This document shows positions 18,901-27,891 of a DNA stretch of 64,000 nt, one piece after another. A program made the position numbers and the translations under genes. This stretch comes from Profundicola chukchiensis (lineage in GTDB: Bacteria; Bacteroidota; Bacteroidia; Flavobacteriales; Weeksellaceae), in NCBI RefSeq assembly GCF_029664245.1, contig NZ_JANAIE010000001.1, positions 372,001 to 436,000 of the forward strand, read 5' to 3'. Under the pieces are notes generated by a model that saw only the letters and a list, made by a program, of their open reading frames with translations, was not told the origin of the DNA and made no database searches. Numbering within the stretch: the first letter of the stretch is position 1; each line of letters opens with the position of its first letter.

Positions 18901-20669
18901 TCGATTCCTATTTCGAAACACGCATTGTAAACATCTAAAGAAGCTTTTTTACCTGTAGACAACAATGCTACTACGTTATTCGTAATACGAACACGGTTGT
19001 AAGCTTGATCTGGTGTAATAGCTATATAATAACGTCCAATATTATCTTGAACCAAGGTAACTGCACCATTTGAAGTACCTTCGAAACCATCAGAACTAGT
19101 AGCGGTTAGAACATTTGTATCTTCATTTTTCGCCTCTACTTCAAAATACTGGTTACCTAACAATAAACTATTGGCTAAGTCGCCTACTAATTTTCCTAAA
19201 CTACCACCTACCAATCTATCAAGCACATCTTCGTCGTAATTAATACGTACATAAGTGGTTTTATTAGCAGGAACCGTTTGGCCTAAGTCCATTTCTATAA
19301 AGCCAGCTGTTGGGCCACTAACTAATAAGTTTCCTGCATCGGCAAATAGGGTTGCATAAGATTCGTTGTTACCATCGACAGCTCTAGGTGTAAAATCTAC
19401 ATTCTCAAAATCTATTAATCCACTTGCACAAGATGCCGTTTCAAACGGGTCGTCTGTAGCTGGTGGTAATGCAGCTATCTCTGGGTTAGCACAACCAGCA
19501 GCATCATCATAACGTTGTACGTCGTAGATTTTAACTCCATTTCCTAACAAATTCACTCCTACTGGCGAGTTAAGTTTAATCGCAATACGATCAAATGCCT
19601 TACCTGGAGCAAAAGTTAAAGTTACTGGGTCTCCACTATCTAATAAAGTTACTGCGTTTGTATTATTAAGTAAGCTACTCTGCAATGATCTTCTACTTAC
19701 AATGGTATTATCTTCGAAAAAGATAATTTCTATAGCTCCTAATAAATCGGTATTTACTAAACCTCCAGAACCTAAAGCAAGTTTGATGTTTGCTGTAGTA
19801 GTTTCTGCCGATACAGTTGGAAAGTAGAAATACTGTGAAAGCGTACTCGCTACATTTACATTTAAAACGGAAGAGGATTTTAGTCTTGAAAAACTATTTT
19901 CATCATCATCTATAGCATTTCCAAGGTTTTGATCGTTTAAATCACCTACTTCCAATCCAATTCCACCACCACCATCAAAAGAAGTAGCAATTGGACGGTC
20001 ACAATCATTGCCCGTGTCTTCATAATAGAAAGCACTGTAAACGTCTAAAGTTGTTTCATTTCCAACTCCTATTAGCGAACCAATCTGATTAGTAATACGA
20101 AGGCGATCGTAATCACTTTCCGGGCGGATGGCTAGGAAGTTGTTTCCATTTCCATCTTGCATCAGTTTTACACGATCGATACCAAATCCTAAGGTGCTAG
20201 AACGAGATAATACTGAGGTATTACCCATTCGAGCGTCGATAATTATTTCTTGATTTCCAACAAGTACAGCTCCAAGTACGGTACCTAGTGCATTTCCTAA
20301 ACTACCACCAAGTAGGGCTCTAAAAAGATCAGATTCGCCTTCCATACGCACATACGACCACGTATCTGCAGGTAAGGTTTGAGCAAATTTCAGTTCTATG
20401 ACACCTTTATATGAACCTAAAGTTGCAACCACTCCCGGAGAAGCTAATAATCTGGCGTAGTTATCGTCATCTACTAAGGCGTTGTCTGGGTTTTTTACGG
20501 TTGGTGTAGTTGAGAGTGGTTTATTCCCACTCGTATACGTCACTTCATTGGCTAAAATCTTTGTCTGCGCCCAAGTTTGTTTTTGTGCGGCGACGAGAAA
20601 GACCCCAAATAAGATTAGGAGCTTTAAAAAACCTCCAGATTCTTTAAAATTGTAATTTATTGTCTTCAT
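15975..20669 (-). CDS. Large secreted repeat protein, unit 3
   Basis: A 1564-aa exported protein with a signal peptide ending near TWA|QTK. Three imperfect repeats of about 380 residues fill residues 40-1130. Each contains a (S/T)xYxRx(D/N)(Y/F)E...LxxLVGGSLG strand and an LxVYxxC(F/M) strand, and in the next part a (GGG)IGLSxGx(L/I) to AIxxNxxxYSEI segment. After that come three cadherin/Ig-like segments with the NDxxxNVLxND motif (around 1140-1470; for example VLANDFDPEGNNQTLTSI). The C-terminal 75 residues (HIGISTLDRN to WECTTNQCNQ) are the shared module, more diverged than in units 1 and 2 but with EGMVVWDTTDNCLKLY kept. Function is unknown. Confidence 0.78.
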   Translation of the reverse strand: MKTINYNFKESGGFLKLLILFGVFLVAAQKQTWAQTKILANEVTYTSGNKPLSTTPTVKNPDNALVDDDNYARLLASPGVVATLGSYKGVIELKFAQTLPADTWSYVRMEGESDLFRALLGGSLGNALGTVLGAVLVGNQEIIIDARMGNTSVLSRSSTLGFGIDRVKLMQDGNGNNFLAIRPESDYDRLRITNQIGSLIGVGNETTLDVYSAFYYEDTGNDCDRPIATSFDGGGGIGLEVGDLNDQNLGNAIDDDENSFSRLKSSSVLNVNVASTLSQYFYFPTVSAETTTANIKLALGSGGLVNTDLLGAIEIIFFEDNTIVSRRSLQSSLLNNTNAVTLLDSGDPVTLTFAPGKAFDRIAIKLNSPVGVNLLGNGVKIYDVQRYDDAAGCANPEIAALPPATDDPFETASCASGLIDFENVDFTPRAVDGNNESYATLFADAGNLLVSGPTAGFIEMDLGQTVPANKTTYVRINYDEDVLDRLVGGSLGKLVGDLANSLLLGNQYFEVEAKNEDTNVLTATSSDGFEGTSNGAVTLVQDNIGRYYIAITPDQAYNRVRITNNVVALLSTGKKASLDVYNACFEIGIDPCFPANFTSYRGGGIGLSAGNISSVGVTNAYGAISENSSDYSEINLGVAGLAAHVYQTIYFSQPSQPNDKVKIRLALEPSSALSLDVLGRYRIKFFNGNTQVGNDETLESGLINNLDLLALFGSGGMVELEYEPNGIFDRVEIGAESIASVNVAAEPLRLYSVERYGDTCPLTKTPFPFEVPSCSTTLVDAHNADNVQNLFDDDFDSYATLKSGAGILFGLGNQYEGYVEMGYDQPMSAGTTSYIRIDFEETILDGLVGGSLGNVVSGLLDNLILGDHFFRVDVKDANSNIIHTASSNAASAGGDGTIRVVQDAAGRYYIAVTPTSDYQSVRITDTTNSVLGLLAQPNTMNVYGMCTDMVTDPCFGPFATSYEHSGLSLSVNDLGGAGVTNMSYAINGNTTNYSEISNGTLGIGASTKQWIYFNSVSNENDIARIQFKTQGGVVDADLLGGLEIKAYLANNEVYSLTSQNGLINGINVADLLTNNEMVTLDISPGQRFDRISVGIKTLVQASVFPPIHLYSVDRLCNLFVKDDINQTPQNVQVNGNVLTNDLGQNLAVSSLDYYDVQGNLQTLELNNASASATVYTEGPNPVKAGEVSINTDGSYLFTPENGFNGNVPLAYTMSDGDNVGRAKLDIKVLPIVPFNQPHAPIAQNDVVTTVLNTELSNNVLFNDNDPKSEAITATVFGQDANTNPVGSSIVVAGVSNVGTPVSNAGTFTLAEDGSYSFVPSPGFVGTVNPINYNIQNEQNEIDSAQVKIQVLAETENITILNDDAKIGKKGDVLNGNVLANDFDPEGNNQTLTSIIVNGVEYTVDPNSPRTVEIPGKGTLEVNSNGDFTWTPVPGYVGTLDLIYKACDNGLPQACDDATLYLTNLEIPCTVPGAPGTPGITHIGISTLDRNVEEWLTDENQNKLGAYIALESTNKAFVITRNADPANNITSPVEGMVVWDTTDNCLKLYKGDTLGWECTTNQCNQ

Positions 20670-20955
20670 ATTTTTATTATTTATCGTTAAAATCTAAGTC
20701 ATCAAAACCCATTGTGTTGTTTTAGTCTTGTTCCTTTAAAACAGACTACATCAATGTATTTTGAGCATCATAAATTTTCTACGTATTTCAATAATAAAAA
20801 CGTGACCAATAATTAAAATAAGAATATTCCTTTTTTAATACCCGTAGATCCGATTACAATACCGTCAAATGTACAATTCTGAAACCCCCATATATAATTA
20901 ATAAAAAAGCATAACCTTAATTTAACTTACCTCAAAACATATTCATATTAAATGC

Positions 20956-20992
20956 AAAAAAGCCAAAACTGCTTAGCAATTTTGGCTTTTTT
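20956..20992. terminator. Bidirectional intrinsic terminator
   Basis: AAAAAGCCAAAA and TTTTGGCTTTTTT form a strong stem with an inner TGC/GCA extension. It is placed just after the stop of the minus-strand DUF2723 gene, with T runs on both strands. Confidence 0.8.
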
Positions 20993-21011
20993 ATAAATTA
21001 TGAGATTATTA

Positions 21012-24000
21012 TTACTCCTGCGAAACGCGTGGGTCCATTTCTCCCATTATTTGTATCATTTCCTCAAACTTCTTGTTCGCATAAGTACTATCGATGTCCA
21101 TAGCATAAGGCAGAATACCTCTTTGTAAGCTTAAGTCTGTTGATAACTGATTATGCTCCGCGTCTGTTAAACCACCTAACCCAACTTTTTGAACCTTGGC
21201 GTTCATGGTTTTGATTCGATTCTCGATAGGCGTATAATACTCCTTGAAGTACTCTAAGGCTTTAATAGTATCCTTTTCTGTCTTTAGATAGTAATCAATC
21301 AAACCAGATACAGAATACTGCTCCTGCCCCAACAATTGCTGCATTTCATTGTACACAGACATTCTATCATATTCATTTAATGATTGATAGTAATCTCTTT
21401 CTTGGGTGATACGATTTTGTAAGAATGTTTGTAATTCTTTTGCTTTCTCGTTTTCACCTAATTTATTGTAAATCGGCACAAAGCTAAATAGGGTAATTCC
21501 TTCTGAATAGCGCTGATATGGAATCTTCTCCTGAATTAAGTCCATGATTTCTTTAGCCTTATCATTTTTCCCTTCTTTGATTAATGCTTCTGCCGTACGA
21601 GCTACTGCATTTCTATAAGTCAAAATATTGTTGGTACTCGTTGGATCAAAGTAAGCTTTAGGATGGTTGTAATTTGCCCACTCATAGTTCTTAATTTGTT
21701 TATACATATCATCTGCATTAATGATACCTCTCTCTCCATATTCAGAACCACCAGATTTGATTGGAACTAACTTATAAGTAAAGCCTTCAAATTGTAGGTA
21801 ATCGTTCATATAGAAGATATTTACATCATCATACAAACCACCACTAGAGAAATAAACTCCACGTGTCCAGTCATAATTAGCTAGCATATCTAGCATGAAC
21901 AATTCATTTTTATAGCTAATCTGTTGACCTTTTAAGTTAATCACCAAGTTCGGAACAATTTGATCCGCATATTTTTGATCAACAATACCATGTTTTAAAA
22001 CATTTTTCTTATTTACAGGAACAATAATTTTCTTGGTTGGTAACACATTATCGATACCGGCATTAAAAGCCATTTTAAGCTCAGCAACCAAGGCTTTTTT
22101 AGCAGGATTATCTCTATCAAGAATCCAGTTCATGGCCTCTTTTGCTGTCATTCCATTGTCTACATAAGACTGCATAGAAAGCATGTGCTGATATAGATTA
22201 GGATTGTTTTGTTGTGCGTAGTTTTTAATCTGCTCCATTAAATCCGGAGAAAGTAAAATAATACCTTCGTTCACGCCCATTTTGTAATCATCTGGCGTCA
22301 TTTGGGTTTTAATCGCATCGGCATTATAAGTCTTACGCTGTACTTGTGAAATATTCCAAGGAGAACCTAATAAAGTAAAGTTCGCAATCTTAACATCGTC
22401 TCTAAACAAGGTTGTTTCCTGTAATCCCCATAATGGATAAGTATCATTATCACCATACACGAAAAGTATGGCGTCCTTATCTAAATTCACCAAGTAATTA
22501 TGCGCTAAATCGTGTGCAGCTCTACGCTCACTTCTATCATGATCTTCCCAGTTTTGAGAACCCATTAATACAGGTGCAATCAAAGTTAGAGAAGCAACGC
22601 CCATAGCAGCTTTCGCGGATACTCTATCTTTTAATAATGTATAAATCGCCAAGACACTCATTCCTACCCAAATCGAGTAAACATAGAAGGAAGAAACTAC
22701 TGCATAATCTCTCTCACGTGGTTCAAAAGGCCTAACGTTGGTATATAATAGAATTCCAACTCCAGTTAATAAAAACAGGGAAATCAAGGCAAAAGTTCGA
22801 CCAAAATCTCGATTGAACTGGAAGGAAAAACCAATTAAACCTAGGATTAAAGGAATCCCAAAATATACGTTTCTTGATTCTGTATCTTTAAAATAGGTTG
22901 GCAAATCCTCTTGATTTCCACCTACAATTATATTATCTATAAAGTTGATCCCTGTAATTGCATTTCCTTTGGTAACCTGCATATTACCTTCAAAATCGTT
23001 TTGACGCCCCATAAAGTTCCAGCCAAGATATCTTAGGTACATATAACCGATTTGATAGCTCAAAAAGAACTGAATATTCTGCCCCAATGTTGGCTTTTTA
23101 TAAGAAACTTGTTGCTCTCCTGTAGCAGGATTGTAGACTTGAATCTCTTCTGGAGGTCCCATGATTGCCTTATAGTTTTCAATTGCTTGTGGATTATACA
23201 TCCTAGCAAATGGACCGATATGATCTTTGTTGTAAACATACTCGGTTCTTCGTCCTACCACTTCATACGTTCCTCTTCGAACGTCCTTTTTATAAATAGG
23301 ACCATTATCAATCATTTTATAAGAACCATCTGGATTGGTTTCAACACCATTAGGATCAATATGAGCCGTATATAGAGGACCGCTAAACACAGGCCAGTCA
23401 CCGTATTGCTCACGGTTAAAGTAATCTAATAAACCAATCGCGTCATCTGGATCGTTTAAGTTCATGTGAGGATTAGCATTAGCACGAATCGGAATTACCA
23501 ACCATGCACTAAATCCAATCAGCATAAACATAGTAGCTAAAATGAAAGTATTCACCGTCGCCCAACCTCTTTTCTGGGTATAAGTTAAACCGAAATAAAA
23601 GATAGCAGCAAATAAAATAATAGTCACTAAGAATCCTGAATTGAAAGGTAAGCCTAGTTCATTCACCATAAAAATCTCTAGATTCCCCACGAAAGACATG
23701 GTGGTAGAGAATATGATTTTAAAGACAAATACAAAGATGGCTAAAGTAATCACATTGGCGATTGCAAAGGATTTCCAAGTGAAATCATAATGTCTAAAAT
23801 AGTAGATATAACATAAAGCAGGAACCACCAAAATTGCCATTAAGTGAACTCCAGTACTGAGCCCCACCAATAGAGCAATTAGAACAACCCACTTATTTTC
23901 TCGGTATTTACCCGCGTCGTTTTCCCATTTACAAGCTAACCAAAGCATGAGTGCCGTAAACATGGACGCCATAGCATAAACCTCTCCTTCTACTGCAGAG

Positions 24001-24419
24001 AACCAGAATGAATCTGAGAACATAAAAGCCGCTGAACCAACAACTCCTGTAAGAATTAAAGCCCATTTATTGCTTCCTTCGATCACATCATCATTAGATG
24101 TCATCAAGATTCGGCGAGCAAAGTGTGTGAGTGTCCAGAAAAGGAATAGAATGGTAAGTGCACTACAAATGGCCGACAAGGCGTTGATTAAAATGGCATA
24201 AAGCGAACCATCTCCAAAAGCCAATCCAGACCATACCGCACCAATCAATTGAAAAGTAGCCGCTCCGGGCGCGTGGGTTACCCCTAATTTAGCAGAGGAA
24301 ACAATATACTCTCCTGCATCCCAAAAACTCAACTCTCTTTCCATTGTGAGTAGATAGACGCATGCAGCGATAGCAAACATCACCCAACCCACAATATTAT
24401 TCAATTTCTTAAAACTCAT
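21012..24419 (-). CDS. DUF2723 multi-spanning membrane protein (GT117-type)
   Basis: An 1135-aa protein. The first 600 residues hold about 11-13 transmembrane helices. The DUF2723 signature is near the N-terminus (LSFWDAGEYIVSSAKLGVTH, then PGAATFQLIG), with the acidic DAGEY motif expected in a GT-C fold. The soluble C-terminal half has TPR-like helices (EALIKEGKNDKAKEIMDLI). The family is widespread in Bacteroidota and is classed as a lipid-linked sugar-dependent (protein O-mannosyltransferase-like) glycosyltransferase; the precise substrate is not established by sequence. It is monocistronic and ends at a strong terminator. A role in glycosylating exported proteins is plausible and would suit the secreted families next to it. 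Confidence 0.85.
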   Translation of the reverse strand: MSFKKLNNIVGWVMFAIAACVYLLTMERELSFWDAGEYIVSSAKLGVTHAPGAATFQLIGAVWSGLAFGDGSLYAILINALSAICSALTILFLFWTLTHFARRILMTSNDDVIEGSNKWALILTGVVGSAAFMFSDSFWFSAVEGEVYAMASMFTALMLWLACKWENDAGKYRENKWVVLIALLVGLSTGVHLMAILVVPALCYIYYFRHYDFTWKSFAIANVITLAIFVFVFKIIFSTTMSFVGNLEIFMVNELGLPFNSGFLVTIILFAAIFYFGLTYTQKRGWATVNTFILATMFMLIGFSAWLVIPIRANANPHMNLNDPDDAIGLLDYFNREQYGDWPVFSGPLYTAHIDPNGVETNPDGSYKMIDNGPIYKKDVRRGTYEVVGRRTEYVYNKDHIGPFARMYNPQAIENYKAIMGPPEEIQVYNPATGEQQVSYKKPTLGQNIQFFLSYQIGYMYLRYLGWNFMGRQNDFEGNMQVTKGNAITGINFIDNIIVGGNQEDLPTYFKDTESRNVYFGIPLILGLIGFSFQFNRDFGRTFALISLFLLTGVGILLYTNVRPFEPRERDYAVVSSFYVYSIWVGMSVLAIYTLLKDRVSAKAAMGVASLTLIAPVLMGSQNWEDHDRSERRAAHDLAHNYLVNLDKDAILFVYGDNDTYPLWGLQETTLFRDDVKIANFTLLGSPWNISQVQRKTYNADAIKTQMTPDDYKMGVNEGIILLSPDLMEQIKNYAQQNNPNLYQHMLSMQSYVDNGMTAKEAMNWILDRDNPAKKALVAELKMAFNAGIDNVLPTKKIIVPVNKKNVLKHGIVDQKYADQIVPNLVINLKGQQISYKNELFMLDMLANYDWTRGVYFSSGGLYDDVNIFYMNDYLQFEGFTYKLVPIKSGGSEYGERGIINADDMYKQIKNYEWANYNHPKAYFDPTSTNNILTYRNAVARTAEALIKEGKNDKAKEIMDLIQEKIPYQRYSEGITLFSFVPIYNKLGENEKAKELQTFLQNRITQERDYYQSLNEYDRMSVYNEMQQLLGQEQYSVSGLIDYYLKTEKDTIKALEYFKEYYTPIENRIKTMNAKVQKVGLGGLTDAEHNQLSTDLSLQRGILPYAMDIDSTYANKKFEEMIQIMGEMDPRVSQE

Positions 24420-24563
24420 ACTAAAAATTTACCATGCGAAAATAAGGTTTTTTTTACTATTAAGTTTTGGGCATGGAACGAATCTAAAAGTTTATGATTG
24501 TTTTAAGAATTAATAAGTTAACAAAACTACTTATAAGCGGTTTTTGAAGGAGTTCAACTCAAT

Positions 24564-25058
24564 CTAGGGTGTAGATTCGAGCTTATTTAAGAAATAAATT
24601 AATTCATGCTCAAATACATCAATCGGAATTCTATGTTCTAATCGATTTTGCCAATGAATCTCCATCGGAACTTCTTTATCAAACTCTCTGGTAAGGAAGT
24701 CAAAAGATTTTTGAGGTGGCACATCTTCATCTCTAGCACCCAAAACAATTTGCAAAAACTTGGTTCGCGGCGGTAAATCCGGTATGTACTTCATGTAATG
24801 CCTAAAAGGCAAAGCTGGATTGAACAACAAGGCTGGTAATTGTTTAACTCCAGAAAAATAATAACCTCCTAATCCACCTGCACTCGAACCCACAACCATG
24901 TCAACTTCATAGCTGTCTAATAATTCTTGTAGGGCATTGGGATTCCCTTCGTAGTCCACTTGGGGCGCAAATATTTCTAGTTCATACTTTTCGAGAACTT
25001 CTCTCCTATCTTGGTGTAAGGTGCTATTAAGCCCATGAAGATATAATACTTTATTCAT
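24564..25058 (-). CDS. YqiA/YcfP-family alpha/beta hydrolase
   Basis: A 164-aa single-domain esterase-like protein. It opens VLYLHGLNST (oxyanion region) and has the nucleophile elbow GSSAGGLGGYY near residues 57-67. An Asp in GARDEDVP (about 107-114) and a His near the C-terminus (RLEHRIP) complete a triad. These proteins cleave short acyl esters in vitro; the physiological substrate is unclear. The gene is 27 bp downstream of the metallophosphoesterase gene, so it is probably the last gene of that transcript. Confidence 0.8.
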   Translation of the reverse strand: MNKVLYLHGLNSTLHQDRREVLEKYELEIFAPQVDYEGNPNALQELLDSYEVDMVVGSSAGGLGGYYFSGVKQLPALLFNPALPFRHYMKYIPDLPPRTKFLQIVLGARDEDVPPQKSFDFLTREFDKEVPMEIHWQNRLEHRIPIDVFEHELIYFLNKLESTP

Positions 25059-25085
25059 TGAGTAGTTGACTATTTTTTAGTTGAA

Positions 25086-26018
25086 TTAAACATAATTAAT
25101 CGTGTCATCGACACCTAAAGTTAGAGCAGAGTATTCTTTTTGCTTCGTAAACGGATCTAGATAAAAATCAACTCTACCTAGGTATAATCCAGCCCATCCC
25201 ACTTGATTCACAATTACAGTTTGTCCGGCTGCATTCTGAACTTCCACAGGATTCTTTAAGAAAGTATGTGTATGTCCACCAATAATCAAGTCAATATCTT
25301 TTGTGGCTTTGGCCAATTTCATGTCTGAAACCTTAGAAGACTCACCATAATCGTATCCTAAATGCGAAAGACATATGATTAAATCACACTTTTGAGCTTT
25401 CAAATCACGCGTCACATCTTTAGCTACTTCAATTGGGTCTAAATATTTAGTTTCCTCAAAATACTCTTTTCCCACCAAACCTTCTAATTCAATTCCTAAA
25501 CCGAAAATTCCAATCTTAACACCATCTCTTTTTAAGATTTTATAAGGCTTAAAATGACCTTCTAAAATGGTATTGCTAAAATCGTAGTTGGCAGAAACAA
25601 AATCAAACTGAGCATGAGGTAATTGTTTTTTCAATCCAGCTAAACCATTATCGAAATCGTGATTTCCAATGGTAGCTAAATCATACCCCATTTTAGACAT
25701 TAATTTAAATTCTAGCTCACCGCCATAGAAATTAAAATATGGAGTTCCCTGAAAAATATCTCCGGCATCTAACAACAAGACGTTTTTTTCTTGGGCTCTA
25801 ATTTTATCAATTAATGCAGCACGGCGCGAAAAACCACCTTTGTTGCTATATCGTTCATCACTCGATGGTTCGAAAGGCTCGATTCTACTATGCTGATCGT
25901 TGGTATGTAATATCGTTATCTTTTTGGTTGGCGTTTTAGCCAATAAATCAACCGCTGGCATGGCCACTAAGCCTGTTGCTAAGGCTGATTTCTGTATAAA
26001 TTTTCGTCTACTTATCAC
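25086..26018 (-). CDS. Tat-exported metallophosphoesterase, N-terminal half of a split 5'-nucleotidase
   Basis: This 310-aa protein starts with a twin-arginine signal (ISRRKFIQKSALATG). It contains the calcineurin-type metal motifs ILHTNDQHSR, DAGDIFQG, GNHDFDNG and GGHTHTF in the order found in UshA-type 5'-nucleotidases. It lacks the C-terminal substrate-recognition domain, which is encoded by the separate gene just upstream (26046-26804, 27 bp apart). It should hydrolyse nucleotides or related phosphoesters in the periplasm. The Tat signal agrees with tatA at 30195-30491. Confidence 0.88.
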   Translation of the reverse strand: MISRRKFIQKSALATGLVAMPAVDLLAKTPTKKITILHTNDQHSRIEPFEPSSDERYSNKGGFSRRAALIDKIRAQEKNVLLLDAGDIFQGTPYFNFYGGELEFKLMSKMGYDLATIGNHDFDNGLAGLKKQLPHAQFDFVSANYDFSNTILEGHFKPYKILKRDGVKIGIFGLGIELEGLVGKEYFEETKYLDPIEVAKDVTRDLKAQKCDLIICLSHLGYDYGESSKVSDMKLAKATKDIDLIIGGHTHTFLKNPVEVQNAAGQTVIVNQVGWAGLYLGRVDFYLDPFTKQKEYSALTLGVDDTINYV

Positions 26019-26045
26019 TTGAATGGGTTTATGCGTGGGTTAATT

Positions 26046-26804
26046 TTATAAATATCTTGGATTCTGATTTACCTGAATCGTATCAACTTTTTCAAAATGC
26101 TGAATGAACATATCTCTTAACTTGATTTGAAGAAATTCAACTTCAATGGGATCTAAAAAGAAAGTCATTTGATCTCCACCTTTCTGAAGATAATCATTGG
26201 TAAGTACGCGGTAGTTTTTACTCTCATCGATTAATTCTCCACCAACCATAATTTCTTTATCCTCGGATTCCTTTTTAAAACTAATTCCTGCAATCGGATG
26301 ATTTCTTGGAGTTAATCTTAAGAAATCCACCATTTCCATCAACTTTGTTCCGGTCATGGTTACCACTACAGCTTCATTTTCAAATGGCATTAATTCATAC
26401 ATAGAACGAACGCTCAAATCACCTTTTGTAAAAGATCTTCTTAAGCCTCCTCTATTCATCAAAACCACATCGATTTTCTCATTTGGATGACGTTGAGAAT
26501 AGATTTTATTCCCCTCTTCTAACATTAAATCTGTGATTAAATTCCCCAAAGGCGTGTTCATTCCTTTGTAGCTTAAATCCACGGGCGCATAGGTAAGAAC
26601 TCGATCGAGCTCATTGGCCATTTGAATTTTATAAGGTTCAATCAACTGATTTAAATCTTCTCTTTCCTCGAGGGAATCCGAAATAAATATTCGTTCAACC
26701 TTCGAGTTTTGAACTTGATATACTTTATGCGAACAAGCATAGAAGCCTAAAATTAAGACCACCGAAAGCATGAATCTTAACTTAAGCACAGGCGCTGTAT
26801 TCAT
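26046..26804 (-). CDS. 5'-nucleotidase C-terminal domain lipoprotein
   Basis: A 252-aa protein with a lipoprotein-type signal (LILGFYAC, Cys about residue 24). The rest is the 5'-nucleotidase C-terminal domain: NLITDLMLEEG, VVLMNRGGLRRSFTKGDLSVR, and the nucleotide-stacking region FENEAVVVTMTG to YRVLTNDYLQKGGD. In most bacteria this domain follows the metallophosphoesterase domain in one chain. Here it is a separate gene that comes first in the operon. It probably forms a complex with the next gene product. It is followed by 25086-26018 with a 27-bp gap, and oxyR lies 11 bp upstream. Confidence 0.85.
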   Translation of the reverse strand: MNTAPVLKLRFMLSVVLILGFYACSHKVYQVQNSKVERIFISDSLEEREDLNQLIEPYKIQMANELDRVLTYAPVDLSYKGMNTPLGNLITDLMLEEGNKIYSQRHPNEKIDVVLMNRGGLRRSFTKGDLSVRSMYELMPFENEAVVVTMTGTKLMEMVDFLRLTPRNHPIAGISFKKESEDKEIMVGGELIDESKNYRVLTNDYLQKGGDQMTFFLDPIEVEFLQIKLRDMFIQHFEKVDTIQVNQNPRYL

Positions 26805-26815
26805 ATAATTTTGAA

Positions 26816-27772
26816 TTATTTATTAAGTTTTAATTTAGGAAATGTCTTATGATTAGATTCTAAAAATATTTTTCCTCTAACCAAACTTTGAATCAAACTT
26901 TGCATTTCCTCTACAAACTTTAATCTTAATTGGGTTGAATGATAAATGATGCTCACTTCTCTTGTTGGAACAGGCTCTTTGAAGTTCTTAATATATTTTT
27001 GATCTTCTTCTTTTAATTCTTCTGCCTGTAATAAAGGTAGAATCGTCATCCCAAAGCCGTCTTTGGCCAACTTAATTAAAGTATGAAAACTTCCACTGTC
27101 TACAGCAAGTGAATTTAATTTATCAGCCTGACCATTGTTGAAAATATTACAAATGCTCAGCACATTGTTTCTAAAACAATGACCTTCTTCTAATAACAAT
27201 AAATCTTTAAGCTCTAAATCCGTCTCACTGATTTCATCTTGATTACTCAATCGATTTCCTGGAGGGACAAAAGCAACCATAGGCTCGTGATACAATGGCA
27301 TTTCAATAATGTCATCATGGTTTAATGGCGTAACCGCAATACCAAAGTCAATTTTGTCATCTGCCAAAGCTTCTAACATTTCTTCGGTCTTTAATTCTTT
27401 GATAGACAAACTGGCATTTGGAAATTGAGTTTTAAAATTCTTGTAAAACATTGGAATTAAAGTCGGCAATACCGTTGGAATAACGCCAATTACAAATTCA
27501 CCTTCTAAACTATCGCGTAAATCACCAATCATGTGGCTCATGCGTTTAGCTTCGCTCAAAATTGTTTTAGCTTGGTCAATAACTTTCTGTCCCACCGCTG
27601 TGATTTTGATCGGGTGCGTACTCCTATCGAATATTTCAATGTCTAATTCCTTTTCTAATTTTTGAATCTGCATACTCAAGGTCGGTTGCGTCACAAAAAC
27701 TTTCTCTGCTGCCAAAGTAAAATTCTTACTTTCGGCTACTGCCAAGACATATTCTAATTGGATGAGTGTCAT
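26816..27772 (-). CDS. oxyR: Hydrogen peroxide-sensing LysR-type regulator OxyR
   Basis: A 318-aa LysR-type protein. The N-terminal winged helix-turn-helix is at residues 1-60 (LEYVLAVAESKNFTLAAEK, VTQPTLSMQIQKLE), with the substrate-binding fold after it. Two cysteines occur in GHCFRNNVLSIC at positions 199 and 208, the spacing and numbering of the redox pair of E. coli OxyR. It is divergent from dps, a classic OxyR target, with 119 bp between the start codons. Downstream the split 5'-nucleotidase genes follow at 11 bp and may be co-transcribed. Confidence 0.93.
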   Translation of the reverse strand: MTLIQLEYVLAVAESKNFTLAAEKVFVTQPTLSMQIQKLEKELDIEIFDRSTHPIKITAVGQKVIDQAKTILSEAKRMSHMIGDLRDSLEGEFVIGVIPTVLPTLIPMFYKNFKTQFPNASLSIKELKTEEMLEALADDKIDFGIAVTPLNHDDIIEMPLYHEPMVAFVPPGNRLSNQDEISETDLELKDLLLLEEGHCFRNNVLSICNIFNNGQADKLNSLAVDSGSFHTLIKLAKDGFGMTILPLLQAEELKEEDQKYIKNFKEPVPTREVSIIYHSTQLRLKFVEEMQSLIQSLVRGKIFLESNHKTFPKLKLNK

Positions 27773-27891
27773 TTATAAATAATTTTGATAAAGATATTAA
27801 AACTTATGAATGCGAACAATAGACTTTGCCACAATTCTTGCAATATTAGAAGTAATTGATTAAATTAGAAGAACAATAAAAAACTAATAAT
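27773..27891. promoter_or_regulatory. Divergent oxyR-dps control region
   Basis: 119 bp between two divergent start codons. Adjacent regulators of this type usually bind here, so an OxyR site is expected. I see partly symmetric ATAG/CTAT-like bases but no convincing full operator by eye. The dps start is preceded by AT-rich sequence without a Shine-Dalgarno motif, usual for this phylum. Confidence 0.5.

Noticed and set aside
27773-27891. Exact OxyR operator
   Set aside because: Only partial ATAG/CTAT symmetry can be seen, not enough to name coordinates.
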